A DNA stretch of 64,000 bases from the NCBI GenBank assembly GCA_964489835.1, contig CAZBBC010000010.1, positions 12,272-76,271 of the forward strand, written 5' to 3'. The position numbers were made by a program, and so were the translations under genes. This document shows positions 1 through 8,374 of this stretch, one piece after another. The DNA is from CAZBBC01 sp964489835. Its GTDB lineage: Bacteria > Calditrichota > Calditrichia > JAJRVZ01. The notes under the pieces are model-generated. The model did not search any database, was not told where the DNA came from, and saw nothing but the letters and a program-made list of their open reading frames with translations. The first letter of the stretch is position 1. Every line of letters begins with the position of its first letter.

Positions 1-822
1 ATCCAGCGCCGGTTGCATCGTTGGGGGGTGAATAACTTTTGCGCCAAAATGGGAAAGCTCCATGGCTTCTTCATAGGTCATCTGCATGATGGAAAAAGCA
101 TTGGGGACTTTTTTAGGATCTGCTGTTAGAACCCCGTTGACATCGGTCCAAATTTCTATTTCTTTGGCGTTCACTGCCGCTCCAAAAATAGAAGCACTAA
201 AATCTGATCCTCCACGACCCAGTGTTGTGGTTTCATTTGCCGGGGTTGAAGCGATAAATCCGGTAATAATATAAACATTATTCTGATCGGATAATGCTGC
301 CCTGATATTTTTATTAGTCTTTTTAAAATCAACCCTGGCCGCGCCAAAGTAATCATCCGTGATGATAACCTGGCGGCTGTCAATAAATTTATTTTTGACC
401 TTTCGATCTATCAGACTTTCGCTGATCGTGAAAGCAGAGAATCGTTCACCAAAACTCATAATATAATCAAGAGTTTTTCTGGTTAATTCCTTTACAAGGT
501 ATACACCATATAATATTTCCTCCAGATTTTTTAACATAATCTTTATTTGGGAAATAACGGCGCTCTTATTTTTGGGGGAGATCAATTCCGCGACCGTATC
601 AAGATGCCGCTGCTTCAATTGTTTGAACAAAACCGTATAGCGTTCGTTTCCCTGCGCAGCCAACTTACCTATTTCAATCAGTTGATCTGTGATACCTTCA
701 TAGGCTGAAAAAATAACAGAAATCGGATCTTTAGTATTCGCTTTTTCTTTTATAATTGCCAGTACAAGCAATATATTATCGGGCGAACTAATGGAAGAAC
801 CACCAAATTTTAGAACTTTCAT
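1..822 (-). CDS. thrA: Aspartokinase, ThrA-like, partial (C-terminus beyond window)
   Basis: Phosphorylates aspartate, the first step to lysine, threonine and methionine. The 274 visible residues begin with the nucleotide-binding KFGGSS motif, carry SFGERFSAF near residue 130, the GRGGSD motif and the EIWTDVNGV..ADP stretch, followed by EAMELSHFGAKVIHPPT. All are typical of the catalytic amino-acid-kinase domain. The wording is closest to the bifunctional aspartokinase/homoserine dehydrogenase (ThrA) type, but the ACT and dehydrogenase parts would lie left of the window, so the bifunctional assignment is an inference. The ATG is at 820-822, 20 bases after the argC stop, so it is probably the last visible gene of the arg operon. 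No stop codon is reached before position 1. Confidence 0.85.
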   Translation of the reverse strand, partial: MKVLKFGGSSISSPDNILLVLAIIKEKANTKDPISVIFSAYEGITDQLIEIGKLAAQGNERYTVLFKQLKQRHLDTVAELISPKNKSAVISQIKIMLKNLEEILYGVYLVKELTRKTLDYIMSFGERFSAFTISESLIDRKVKNKFIDSRQVIITDDYFGAARVDFKKTNKNIRAALSDQNNVYIITGFIASTPANETTTLGRGGSDFSASIFGAAVNAKEIEIWTDVNGVLTADPKKVPNAFSIMQMTYEEAMELSHFGAKVIHPPTMQPALD

Positions 823-841
823 CAAAACAACTCTCCAATAG

Positions 842-1816
842 TTAGAATGCAACTGGCTTAAGGTTTAAACCACAGGTTTCTTCCAAACCGAACATAAGAT
901 TCATATTCTGTATCGCCTGTCCGGCGGCACCTTTTACTAAATTATCAATCACACATACAACGAGCAAATCGGATTTATGTTTTTCCAGATAAAGAATTGA
1001 TTTATTGGTGTTCACCACCTGTTTCACGTCCGGATTTTTTTCACTGATATATATAAAAGGATGTGGCTGATAATAATTGTTAAAAAGTTGTCGTGCTTCT
1101 TCCAGCGAAAAATTTATTTTAGTATAAATAGTAGCTAATATTCCACGGGTAAAATTACCGCGAAAAGGCAGAAAACGAATGGACGGTTCGAACCCTTTCT
1201 GAAGAAACATTATTGTTTGGGAAATCTCAGCCAGATGTTGATGATGAAATGGTTTATAAAGAGATATATTGGAACTTCGCCAGGTAAAATGGGAAGTCGG
1301 CGTCAAATTTTGACCAGCACCTGTAGAACCAGTGATAGCAGTGACATGTACATCACTGACTAGTAGATTTTTTACTGCCAGGGGGAGTATCGCCAATTGA
1401 ATCGCTGTGGCAAAACAACCCGGATTAGCAATATACTGTGCATTCATAATCTGAAGCCGGTTGATTTCAGGCAAACCATATACAAATGGATACTTATCCG
1501 GACTGGATAATCGGAAGTCCTGACTCAAATCAATAATTTTAATGTGGTTGGGAAATTTTGTTTCCTTCAGGAACTTTTTCGATTCACCATGTCCCATACA
1601 CATGAAAACAATATCTGCTCTTTCATTTATTTCAGATGAAAAACTTAAATCTGTTTCACCAATTAGATCTGGATGGATATCGGAAACCGGCCGTCCATTC
1701 TGACTGCGACTCGAAATAAAAGATATTTCACATTGCGGATGTCTCAGGAGTATTCGCAATAACTCTCCGCCTGTATATCCTGCTCCGCCAACAATTCCTG
1801 TATTAATCATATTCAT
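842..1816 (-). CDS. argC: N-acetyl-gamma-glutamyl-phosphate reductase
   Basis: Reduces N-acetylglutamyl phosphate to the semialdehyde with NADPH in arginine synthesis; cytoplasmic. 324 residues, normal length. The N-terminal Rossmann motif GGAGYTGGELLRILL (residues 10-24) and the active-site cysteine in NPGCFATA (Cys134) are both visible, as is the late conserved segment VIDNLVKGAAGQAIQNMN. The start ATG overlaps the argG stop as ATGA (4 bp), so it is translationally coupled to argG. The aspartokinase follows 20 bases downstream. Nothing looks degraded. Confidence 0.97.
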   Translation of the reverse strand: MNMINTGIVGGAGYTGGELLRILLRHPQCEISFISSRSQNGRPVSDIHPDLIGETDLSFSSEINERADIVFMCMGHGESKKFLKETKFPNHIKIIDLSQDFRLSSPDKYPFVYGLPEINRLQIMNAQYIANPGCFATAIQLAILPLAVKNLLVSDVHVTAITGSTGAGQNLTPTSHFTWRSSNISLYKPFHHQHLAEISQTIMFLQKGFEPSIRFLPFRGNFTRGILATIYTKINFSLEEARQLFNNYYQPHPFIYISEKNPDVKQVVNTNKSILYLEKHKSDLLVVCVIDNLVKGAAGQAIQNMNLMFGLEETCGLNLKPVAF

Positions 1817-3006
1817 AATTCTTTATTTACAGATCGATAAATACGCGTCTGATTAGCTAAGATTCTGGCGAAACCGCGGACATCCTCCCCTCGCCAGGCC
1901 AGGTTTTTCTCTCCGTAAGCCCCGAACTCAGGGGACATTAAATCATTTGGGCTGGTGACACCTGTGATCTGAAAACGGTGGGGTGAAAGTAATAAATGCA
2001 CGATACCATTGACCGTTTGTTGAGAACTTTGCAGGAATACTTCAATATCACGCATCACCGGATCGAGAAATTGCCCCTCGTGGAGGAGCATCCCGTACCA
2101 GTTAGCCAGTTGATCCTTCCAATAAATCTGCCATTTCGTAAGGGTATGTTTTTCCAAAGCCTGATGTGCCTTGATAATCACAATGGGAGCGGCGGCCTCA
2201 AATCCTACACGACCTTTGATGCCGATAATCGTGTCGCCGACATGAATATCGCGTCCAATACCATAAGCAGATGTCAGGTCATTTAATGCCTGAATAGTCT
2301 CAACAGGCGTATTAAGATGACGATCATTAAAACCGACAACTTTACCTTTTTCAAATACAAGATCAAGCGAGTCATCATCTGATTGACTGACCGGGGTTGG
2401 GAAAGCTTCTTCCGGTAAAGCAAGATCCGAGGTTAATGTTTCTTTTCCTCCAATTGATGTCCCCCATAATCCCTTATTGATTGAATATTGCGCTTCTTCC
2501 CACGCCATTTTAAATCCATGTTGGACGAGATAGTTAATTTCCTCTTCTCTGGAAAGTTGCTGATCACGAATTGGTGTTAAAATATCAATATGCGGAATAA
2601 GAATTTGAAAAATCATATCGAAACGAACCTGGTCATTTCCGGCACCTGTGCTTCCATGGGCGATATAATCCGCTTTGATCTCATTAGCATAATCGGCAAT
2701 GGCAATCGCCTGAAAAATTCGCTCAGCGCTTACCGACAACGGATAGGTTCCATGTTTTAATACGTTACCATAAATCAGATACCGAATACAATCCGAGTAA
2801 TATTTCTCAGAGACATCAATGAAATCATGTTTTTTCACGCCCAATTCCAGTGCTCTGTTTTTTATTTCCAATAATTCTTTTTCGGAAAATCCCCCGGTAT
2901 TTACAATAACTGAATAAACATCAAGATGCTTTTCATCCGATAAATATCGCGCACAATAAGAAGTATCTAATCCCCCGCTAAAGGCTAATACTACTTTTTT
3001 CTTCAT
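1813..3006 (-). CDS. argG: Argininosuccinate synthase
   Basis: Joins citrulline and aspartate using ATP in arginine synthesis. The open frame reaches 3036, but I place the start at the ATG at 3004-3006 (MKKKVVLAFSGGLDTSY). It has GGAAG about 9 bases upstream and puts the PP-loop SGGLDTS at the usual distance from the N-terminus. The upstream alternative adds an unlikely run of Lys/Arg residues. HGSTGAGNDQVRFD in the middle is the substrate-binding signature in the form used by Bacteroidota and relatives. About 397 residues. The start lies 29 bases inside the 3' end of the upstream acetyltransferase gene, and the stop overlaps argC by 4 bases, so GNAT-argG-argC form one transcript. Confidence 0.96.
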   Translation of the reverse strand: MKKKVVLAFSGGLDTSYCARYLSDEKHLDVYSVIVNTGGFSEKELLEIKNRALELGVKKHDFIDVSEKYYSDCIRYLIYGNVLKHGTYPLSVSAERIFQAIAIADYANEIKADYIAHGSTGAGNDQVRFDMIFQILIPHIDILTPIRDQQLSREEEINYLVQHGFKMAWEEAQYSINKGLWGTSIGGKETLTSDLALPEEAFPTPVSQSDDDSLDLVFEKGKVVGFNDRHLNTPVETIQALNDLTSAYGIGRDIHVGDTIIGIKGRVGFEAAAPIVIIKAHQALEKHTLTKWQIYWKDQLANWYGMLLHEGQFLDPVMRDIEVFLQSSQQTVNGIVHLLLSPHRFQITGVTSPNDLMSPEFGAYGEKNLAWRGEDVRGFARILANQTRIYRSVNKEL

Positions 3007-3583
3007 GCTTTTTTTCTTCCGTTTTTTTCTTTTCATTTTCTAAAGGATCATATAACATCGCTGTACATAAGCAATATTTTTTATTGGTTCTTTCCAGGAT
3101 ATCATAATTTTTACAACTTTTGCACCCGGCCCAGAATTCTTCATCATCGGTAAGTTGAGAGAATGTCACCGGACGATATCCCAGGCTATAATTAATCTTC
3201 ATAACCGCCGGACTGGTGGTGATTCCAAATAATTGGGCATTGGGAAACTTTTTCGTAGATAATTCAAAGACAGCCTTTTTAATCAACTTACCGATACCCA
3301 ATTGCCTGAATTCAGGGGCGACAATCAATCCGGAATTTGCCACAAAGTTTTTTTCAGCACCCCAGGACTCAATATAGCAAAATCCAACGAATGTGCCATT
3401 ACCACTGATCGCGATCACCGCTTTTCCTTCTGATATTTTCTTCTCTATATAAGCGGGTTTTCTTTTTGCAATACCGGTATCTCTGGCTTTGGAAGACTCT
3501 TCTATAACTTTGCATATTTCTTCTGCATATTTAAGATGCATATCTGATGCCATAACAATCTGTATTTGATGCTCAGTATTCAT
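2978..3583 (-). CDS. GNAT N-acetyltransferase of the arginine cluster
   Basis: A 201-residue GNAT-fold acetyltransferase. The acetyl-CoA binding motif A is visible as VAPEFRQLGIGKLIKKAV near residues 90-107. The C-terminal part has a cysteine cluster (AGCKSCKNYD and YCLCTAML), followed by a Lys/Glu-rich tail that overlaps the argG start. Proteins with this cysteine-bearing tail are commonly found directly upstream of argG in Bacteroidota and relatives. By context it is probably the amino-acid (glutamate) N-acetyltransferase feeding ArgC, but the substrate is inferred. The start has AGGAG at a good distance (AAAGGAGTCGTTACATG). First gene of the arg operon. Confidence 0.85.
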   Translation of the reverse strand: MNTEHQIQIVMASDMHLKYAEEICKVIEESSKARDTGIAKRKPAYIEKKISEGKAVIAISGNGTFVGFCYIESWGAEKNFVANSGLIVAPEFRQLGIGKLIKKAVFELSTKKFPNAQLFGITTSPAVMKINYSLGYRPVTFSQLTDDEEFWAGCKSCKNYDILERTNKKYCLCTAMLYDPLENEKKKTEEKKHEEKSSISL

Positions 3584-3647
3584 GTAACGACTCCTTTAAT
3601 CTGGTTATAACTCAATGATCCCTAAACAGTATTAGGATGTACTAATG

Positions 3648-3736
3648 TTGATATATGAATATAATATTTTGATATATGAGGACCGTATAACCTACGGTCG
3701 TCGTAGAAAGGAAACGGTCATACCGGTAACGGTATG
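3648..3736. promoter_or_regulatory. Direct repeat plus two hairpins upstream of the arg operon
   Basis: TTGATATATGA occurs twice, at 3648-3658 and 3669-3679, offset by 21 bp (two helical turns). Next to it are two small perfect inverted repeats with 7-bp arms: GACCGTA/TACGGTC (3681-3687 and 3693-3699) and CATACCG/CGGTATG (3719-3725 and 3730-3736). The arg operon starts at 3583 on the minus strand, so these sites sit 65-155 bases upstream of it. A regulator-binding role is a guess; no ArgR box could be identified with confidence. Confidence 0.4.
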
Positions 3737-3990
3737 CCTGTGCAGATAAATCGGAAGGATTATATGTTGTATTATTCTTAACAAAATGTTCTCAATCATT
3801 CTCTTTTAATAAATAACTTTGCAAATTTAAGCAATTTAGACATGGATGCAAATATTATTTCACTATAATGCATAAATATGCAATCTGATTTATATCCGCT
3901 TGAATTTAAACCCCACTGGCTTATGGAGTTGCAGATTAGGTTAGTTTAATGAAAAAATACATTTTTCTACTCACTGAAGCATAGTCTATT

Positions 3991-4211
3991 CCCCCTTAAT
4001 AGGGGCTGTTGCAGATTTGATTTATTGGCACAATTTATCAAAATTGCATGATCTGTTTCCCCCTTGATAAAGGGGGACTAAGGGGGATATATACTCTTCT
4101 ATGTTATTTATTTACAACCCCCTAACCCCCTTTTCTAAGGGGGAATTCATTTTGCTTAATCGATCACACAAATGAATTTTTGCTTAAAAACAATCTAAAC
4201 TGCAACAACCC
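3991..4211. repeat. Dispersed CCCCCTT-type inverted repeat, copy 1
   Basis: A palindrome-rich element bounded by GGGCTGTTGCAG (4003-4014) and its near-inverse CTGCAACAACCC (4200-4211). The core at 4059-4146 contains paired CCCCCTT/AAGGGGG arms. It is the same as the core at 11663-11750 apart from one visible substitution, and related copies lie at 23042-23215 and 28005-28092. No coding capacity. Probably a mobile or amplified non-autonomous element. Confidence 0.75.
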
Positions 4212-4254
4212 GGGCTGCCGGATATCAGATCATCATCCGATGAGGCCATCGTTG

Positions 4255-4329
4255 TTACTACAATTATGTATAATAATATTTTATTACTACAATTATGTAT
4301 AATAATATTTTATTACTACAATTATGTAT
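4255..4329. repeat. 29-bp AT-rich tandem repeat, 2.6 copies
   Basis: The unit beginning TTACTACAATTATGTATAAT recurs at 4255, 4284 and 4313 with exact 29-base periodicity. The third copy breaks off at 4329. The copies are contiguous with no unique spacers, so this is not a CRISPR. It lies in the 1.1-kb spacer between the divergent arg and glnK operons; function unknown. Confidence 0.8.
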
Positions 4330-4504
4330 GGCGCGTTAAATTCAAATCCAGTCTCTTTGTTTATTCAATCCCAAAACCAAATGTTTTTAACAAGAAACGC
4401 ATAATTATCCCTACAATTTAAAAAATTTCAAGTCTTATCTATGACATCAATCACACTATTGATCGAATTACTCATGCATTTTCACCATTGACTTTTTTAT
4501 AATG

Positions 4505-4518
4505 TTACAATATTGTAA
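4505..4518. promoter_or_regulatory. 14-bp perfect palindrome, possible enhancer site for glnK-amtB
   Basis: TTACAATATTGTAA is perfectly self-complementary and ends about 110 bp upstream of the -24 element of the sigma-54 promoter at 4627. That is the usual distance for an enhancer-binding protein site. It does not match the classical NtrC box, so the assignment rests on position only. Confidence 0.35.
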
Positions 4519-4626
4519 TAATTTTATATCCTGACTACATAAGTGTATAATCTAGAGTAAATAATTTCTTTTATATATTTGTCTTACTCATTGTTTTTCA
4601 AATACCTATCTGCCTTTTCTAATTAC

Positions 4627-4643
4627 TGGCACAAGGATTGCTA
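4627..4643 (+). promoter_or_regulatory. Sigma-54 (-24/-12) promoter of glnK-amtB
   Basis: TGGCAC-AAGGA-TTGCTA matches the RpoN consensus TGGCAC-N5-TTGCW at every conserved position. It lies about 70 bases upstream of the glnK start, predicting transcription from about 4655. Sigma-54 control of glnK-amtB under nitrogen limitation is standard in many bacteria, so sequence and context agree. Confidence 0.88.
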
Positions 4644-4714
4644 GTTACATCAGAATTCACGAATTAAAATTAGAAAGATACTCCCGCTATAACCATTAAT
4701 TACTGGAGTCAATG

Positions 4715-5056
4715 ATGAAATTAATTATTGCCTATATTCAACCGGAAAAACTAAATGCTGTGAAACAAGCACTGTATGAAAAGGAGGTATACAAAATTTC
4801 CATAACCAATGCTCTTGGTTGCGGAGAGGAAAAGGGATATCACGAAAATTACCGGGGAGCTGACATTGAGGTAAGCCTTCTTAAGAAGATTCGTCTCGAG
4901 ATAGCCGTAAACGAAAAGTTTGTCGATAAGACTGTGGCCGGTATCATTGAAGGAGCCAAAACCGGAGAAATCGGTGACGGAAAAATTTTTGTACAAAATT
5001 TGGAGGAATGTATCCGTATCCGCACGGGGGAAACGGGTCGTCTGGCCATTGGTTAG
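4715..5056 (+). CDS. glnK: P-II nitrogen regulatory protein
   Basis: A small trimeric signal protein that binds ATP/ADP and 2-oxoglutarate and gates the ammonium channel. 113-114 residues, the family length. It begins MKLIIAYIQPEKLNAV, the T-loop includes NYRGADIEV with the conserved tyrosine (usual uridylylation site), and the C-terminal signature reads KTGEIGDGKIFV. Two adjacent ATGs (4712, 4715) are possible. The GGAG at 4705-4708 favours the second. It lies 25 bases upstream of amtB, behind the sigma-54 promoter. The pairing with amtB supports calling it GlnK rather than GlnB. Confidence 0.93.
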   Translation: MKLIIAYIQPEKLNAVKQALYEKEVYKISITNALGCGEEKGYHENYRGADIEVSLLKKIRLEIAVNEKFVDKTVAGIIEGAKTGEIGDGKIFVQNLEECIRIRTGETGRLAIG

Positions 5057-5081
5057 TAAACATACAATTTGGAGCAAAATC

Positions 5082-6413
5082 ATGAAATATTATAAATCAC
5101 TTGTTATATCTGTCTTACTTTTTATCATTCTGGCGATGTCCACACCTCTCTTTGCGGATCCAAATCACACAGGGCATACAATTACAGCCGCTGATGCCAT
5201 GTTTACAATCAATAATGTTTGGATGATGGTATCTATCTTTCTGGTGTTCATTATGCACCTGGGATTTGCCTCTTTAGAAGCCGGATTAACCAGAGCGAAA
5301 AATACGGTAAATATTCTATTTAAAAATACAATGATCATATCCATCGGTTTATTAACCTATGCCCTGATCGGTTTTAATATCATGTATCCAGGTAGTCACT
5401 GGCTTATCCCTAATGTTCTTAGCATTACATCGATCGGAATTGGTACAGATATTTCAGGCCTGACTGCTGTATATAATCCGGGATATACCTATTGGACTGA
5501 TTTTCTGTTTCAGGGAATGTTTGCAGCAACCGCAGCCACTATTGTATCGGGGGCGGTGGCTGAACGCATCAAGCTAAATAGTTTTTTAATTTTTTCAACC
5601 ATCTATATTGCCATATTCTATCCCATTATCGGATCCTGGGCCTGGGGCGGCGGATGGCTGGCTTCATTAAATTTCCATGATTTTGCCGGATCAACTTTGG
5701 TACATTCTGTCGGAGGTTGGGCGGCTCTTGCCGGTGTAATTGTCCTGGGGCCTAGGTACGGGAAATATGTGAATGGTACAATAAAGCCCATCATGGGGCA
5801 CAATATGCCATTGGCCGCCATCGGGGTATTTTTGCTGTGGTTGGGATGGTTCGGTTTTAACGGTGGTTCTGTCCTTTCCGCTGATCCGGGTGTCGTATCC
5901 TATGTTCTGGTCACAACTTGTCTTGCCGCCGCAGCAGGAATAGTAGGTGCAATGACCGTATCCTGGTCAGTACAGAAAAAGCCTGATCTTTCGATGGTTC
6001 TTAACGGATGTCTTGCAGGATTGGTCGGTATTACTGCAGGAGCAGATGTGGTTTCTATTAGCGCCGCAGTAATTATTGGGGGTGTTGCCGGTGCAATTGT
6101 GGTATTGGCCGTTGAATTAATCGACAAAGTCCACCTGGATGATCCGGTAGGTGCAATCTCGGTACATCTGGTTAACGGGATTTGGGGTACGCTGGCCGTT
6201 GGTATATTTTCAGATGACTATGGTTTACTTCCCCAGATCATTGGTATTTTCGCTGTCGGAACATTATCTTTTCTGGCCGCCTTTGGATTATTCCATGCGC
6301 TCAAGGCTACGGTGGGAATCAGAGTAACTGAGGAAGAAGAAATACGGGGCTTAGACATCGGGGAGCATGGTATGGAGGCATACAATAGTTTTCAAATATT
6401 TACCTCTCAGTGA
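5082..6413 (+). CDS. amtB: Ammonium transporter
   Basis: Trimeric inner-membrane channel for ammonium. Starting at the ATG at 5082 (preceded by GGAG) gives 443 residues with a cleavable signal peptide ending LFADP, as in other Amt proteins. The open frame continues upstream, but that part overlaps glnK. Amt signatures seen: LGFASLEAGLTRAKNTVN, then DFAGSTLVHSVGGWAAL with the first pore histidine, then ISVHLVNGIWG with the second. The C-terminal tail EEEIRGLDIGEHGMEAY is the conserved segment that GlnK contacts. It converges on asd with only 9 bases between the stops. Confidence 0.96.
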   Translation: MKYYKSLVISVLLFIILAMSTPLFADPNHTGHTITAADAMFTINNVWMMVSIFLVFIMHLGFASLEAGLTRAKNTVNILFKNTMIISIGLLTYALIGFNIMYPGSHWLIPNVLSITSIGIGTDISGLTAVYNPGYTYWTDFLFQGMFAATAATIVSGAVAERIKLNSFLIFSTIYIAIFYPIIGSWAWGGGWLASLNFHDFAGSTLVHSVGGWAALAGVIVLGPRYGKYVNGTIKPIMGHNMPLAAIGVFLLWLGWFGFNGGSVLSADPGVVSYVLVTTCLAAAAGIVGAMTVSWSVQKKPDLSMVLNGCLAGLVGITAGADVVSISAAVIIGGVAGAIVVLAVELIDKVHLDDPVGAISVHLVNGIWGTLAVGIFSDDYGLLPQIIGIFAVGTLSFLAAFGLFHALKATVGIRVTEEEEIRGLDIGEHGMEAYNSFQIFTSQ

Positions 6414-6422
6414 AAAAGCTAT

Positions 6423-7484
6423 TCAGAAAATAGCGGATAAAATTCCTTTTGCCTTCATTAATTCTGCACAAAGGATGGCGCCGCCAGCGGCACCGCGAAC
6501 TGTATTGTGTGTAAGTACTGAGAATTTATAATCAAAAAGCGGGCACTCACGCAGCCTGCCGATGGATACGGCCATACCATTTTCCAAATTGCGATGCAGA
6601 CGTGGTTGCGGATAATCGGCTTCTTCAAAATAATGGATGGGTAAACCGGGAGCGGAAGGTAGTTTTAATCTTTGTGGTTCACCTCTGAATTGTTGCCATG
6701 AAGCAATCACCTCTTCCCGCTTCGCTTTTCTTTTTAAGGAAACCTGAACCGATAAAAGATGACCGTCAATGACCGGAATACGATTACACTGAGCGCTGAT
6801 CGGTAGATGTAATAAATCAATGCCCTTTTCACCGACCTGCCCTAAGATTTTCAGAGGTTCTGTCTCCAATTTTTGTTCTTCACCGGCAATGTGCGGAATG
6901 GCGTTTTCTAAAATAGACAGACCGGCTACACCCGGAAATCCCGCGCCCGATATTGCCTGCAATGTAACAACATTTAATTGATTTAGACCAAAATTATCTA
7001 GTAACGGTTTTATGGCCATTACCAGCCCGATGGTCGAACAATTTGGATTTGTTACAATTTTACCCGCTGTATATTCCTGTTTGTTTAATAATTCCAGATG
7101 ATCGGCATTCACTTCCGGTATGAGCAAGGGAACATAAGGGTCAAAACGGTGATTTTTTGAATTCGATACCACGATGTAACCGGCCCTGGCAAGATTTTCT
7201 TCTACTTCGCCGGCTACAGAAGCGTCCAGACCGGAAAAAACCAATCGACATTTCAGTGAGGGATCACAGGGTTTCACTTTCAACCGTCTGATCTTTTCGG
7301 GAATTTTGCCCGGAAGAAACCAATGAACAGCATCTGCGTATGTTTTTCCTGCTGATCGTTCCGACGCTGCTACTTCTCTCACCTCAAAATACGGATGATC
7401 CTCTAATAATTGAATAAACTTCTGTCCGACACTACCCGTTGCTCCAAGTATGCCAACAGGAATTTTCTGATTCGTTTTTTTCAC
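6423..7484 (-). CDS. asd: Aspartate-semialdehyde dehydrogenase
   Basis: Reduces aspartyl phosphate to the semialdehyde for lysine, threonine and methionine synthesis. 353 residues, normal length. NADP-binding GATGSVGQKF is at residues 14-23 and the catalytic Cys149 lies in VTNPNCSTIGL. The wording is that of the archaeal/fungal-type enzyme rather than the E. coli type. It lies downstream of hisIE on the same strand but 293 bases away, across a repeat-bearing spacer, so it may have its own promoter. It complements the aspartokinase genes elsewhere in the window. Confidence 0.95.
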   Translation of the reverse strand: MKKTNQKIPVGILGATGSVGQKFIQLLEDHPYFEVREVAASERSAGKTYADAVHWFLPGKIPEKIRRLKVKPCDPSLKCRLVFSGLDASVAGEVEENLARAGYIVVSNSKNHRFDPYVPLLIPEVNADHLELLNKQEYTAGKIVTNPNCSTIGLVMAIKPLLDNFGLNQLNVVTLQAISGAGFPGVAGLSILENAIPHIAGEEQKLETEPLKILGQVGEKGIDLLHLPISAQCNRIPVIDGHLLSVQVSLKRKAKREEVIASWQQFRGEPQRLKLPSAPGLPIHYFEEADYPQPRLHRNLENGMAVSIGRLRECPLFDYKFSVLTHNTVRGAAGGAILCAELMKAKGILSAIF

Positions 7485-7600
7485 GATCTTTCCTTTAAAT
7501 AATTTAGGTGGTGTAAAAAATAACCACAGAGAACCTATGGCTCACCCTTGGTTGAGCGACGGCCTCTGGCCATTCAAATAAGAACGAATATAAATAATTT

Positions 7601-7707
7601 TTACCACGAAGGTCACGAAGATCTTATATTAATAATTCTTTAGTCTTTAGCGAAGTTAACACAAAAATTATGTTAATATTTAATAACTTCGTGCGCTTCG
7701 TGTTTAA
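7601..7707. repeat. Inverted repeat of the CCACGAAG family
   Basis: The left arm ACCACGAAGGTCACGAAG (from 7603) and right arm AACTTCGTGCGCTTCGTG (from 7685) are near-inverse copies. The same motif forms an inverted pair at 20252-20402. It fills the hisIE-asd spacer and has no coding capacity. Confidence 0.65.
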
Positions 7708-7777
7708 CATTTTAATCAATACGGTATGCAACTTCAAAAACGCAAGCAGAATTTATAAAAACGTGTTGCCCATCACT

Positions 7778-8374
7778 CTATTTTAGATGACGTTGAGCAA
7801 GAACTTCCTCGACTTCCCCTAATTGAATTCCTCTCTCGGCAAATAAAACCAGAAGATGGTACAGCAAATCGGCCGACTCTTCTTTTAGTTTTGCATTATT
7901 ACCACTGACCGCTTCAATAATCGTTTCCGTTGCTTCCTCACCAACTTTTTGGGCAATTTTATTAATACCTTCGGCAAATAATTTTGCTGTATAAGAACCT
8001 TTTGGTGGATTTGATTTGCGCAGATGAATTATTTTTTCAAGATCTGCTAAAAAAGATATCCCCGTTTGATTTTTCTCATCAAAACAAGTATCCTGACCGG
8101 TATGACAAACCGGACCGGTCGGTATGGCTTTTATCAGGATCGTATCCTGATCACAATCCACAAGTAACTCACGAAATAATAAATAGTTACCGGATGTTTC
8201 TCCTTTTGTCCACAACGTCTGTCTGGAACGGCTGAAAAATGTCACCTTCCCTTCTTGGCGCGTCTTATCCAGGGCTTCCTGATTCATGAAACCGAGCATA
8301 AGTACTTTTGCTGTTGAGGCATCCTGAACAATAACCGGTATTAAACCATTATTTTTTTCAAAATCTAATGTCAT
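7778..8374 (-). CDS. hisIE: Bifunctional phosphoribosyl-AMP cyclohydrolase / phosphoribosyl-ATP pyrophosphatase
   Basis: Carries histidine steps 2 and 3 in one 198-residue chain. The N-terminal HisI domain (about 1-105) has GFMNQEAL, FFSRSRQTLWTKGETSGN and the metal-site segment CDQDT..PVCHTGQDTCF. The C-terminal HisE domain (about 108-198) has SYTAKLFAEGINKIAQKVGEEATETIIEA and EESADLLYHLLVL. The start overlaps the hisF stop by 4 bases. Last gene of the his operon. Confidence 0.97.
   Translation of the reverse strand: MTLDFEKNNGLIPVIVQDASTAKVLMLGFMNQEALDKTRQEGKVTFFSRSRQTLWTKGETSGNYLLFRELLVDCDQDTILIKAIPTGPVCHTGQDTCFDEKNQTGISFLADLEKIIHLRKSNPPKGSYTAKLFAEGINKIAQKVGEEATETIIEAVSGNNAKLKEESADLLYHLLVLFAERGIQLGEVEEVLAQRHLK

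Noticed and set aside
1185..1194. GGTTCGAACC, like the T-arm of a tRNA
   Set aside because: It lies inside the intact argC frame and no acceptor or anticodon arms surround it.
1996..2286. 96-residue ORF antisense to argG
   Set aside because: Shadow of a well-supported gene; no independent features.
4255..4329. Possible CRISPR array
   Set aside because: Units are contiguous with no unique spacers and no cas genes are present.
5618..6127. ORFs antisense to amtB
   Set aside because: Frame shadows with no homologous wording.
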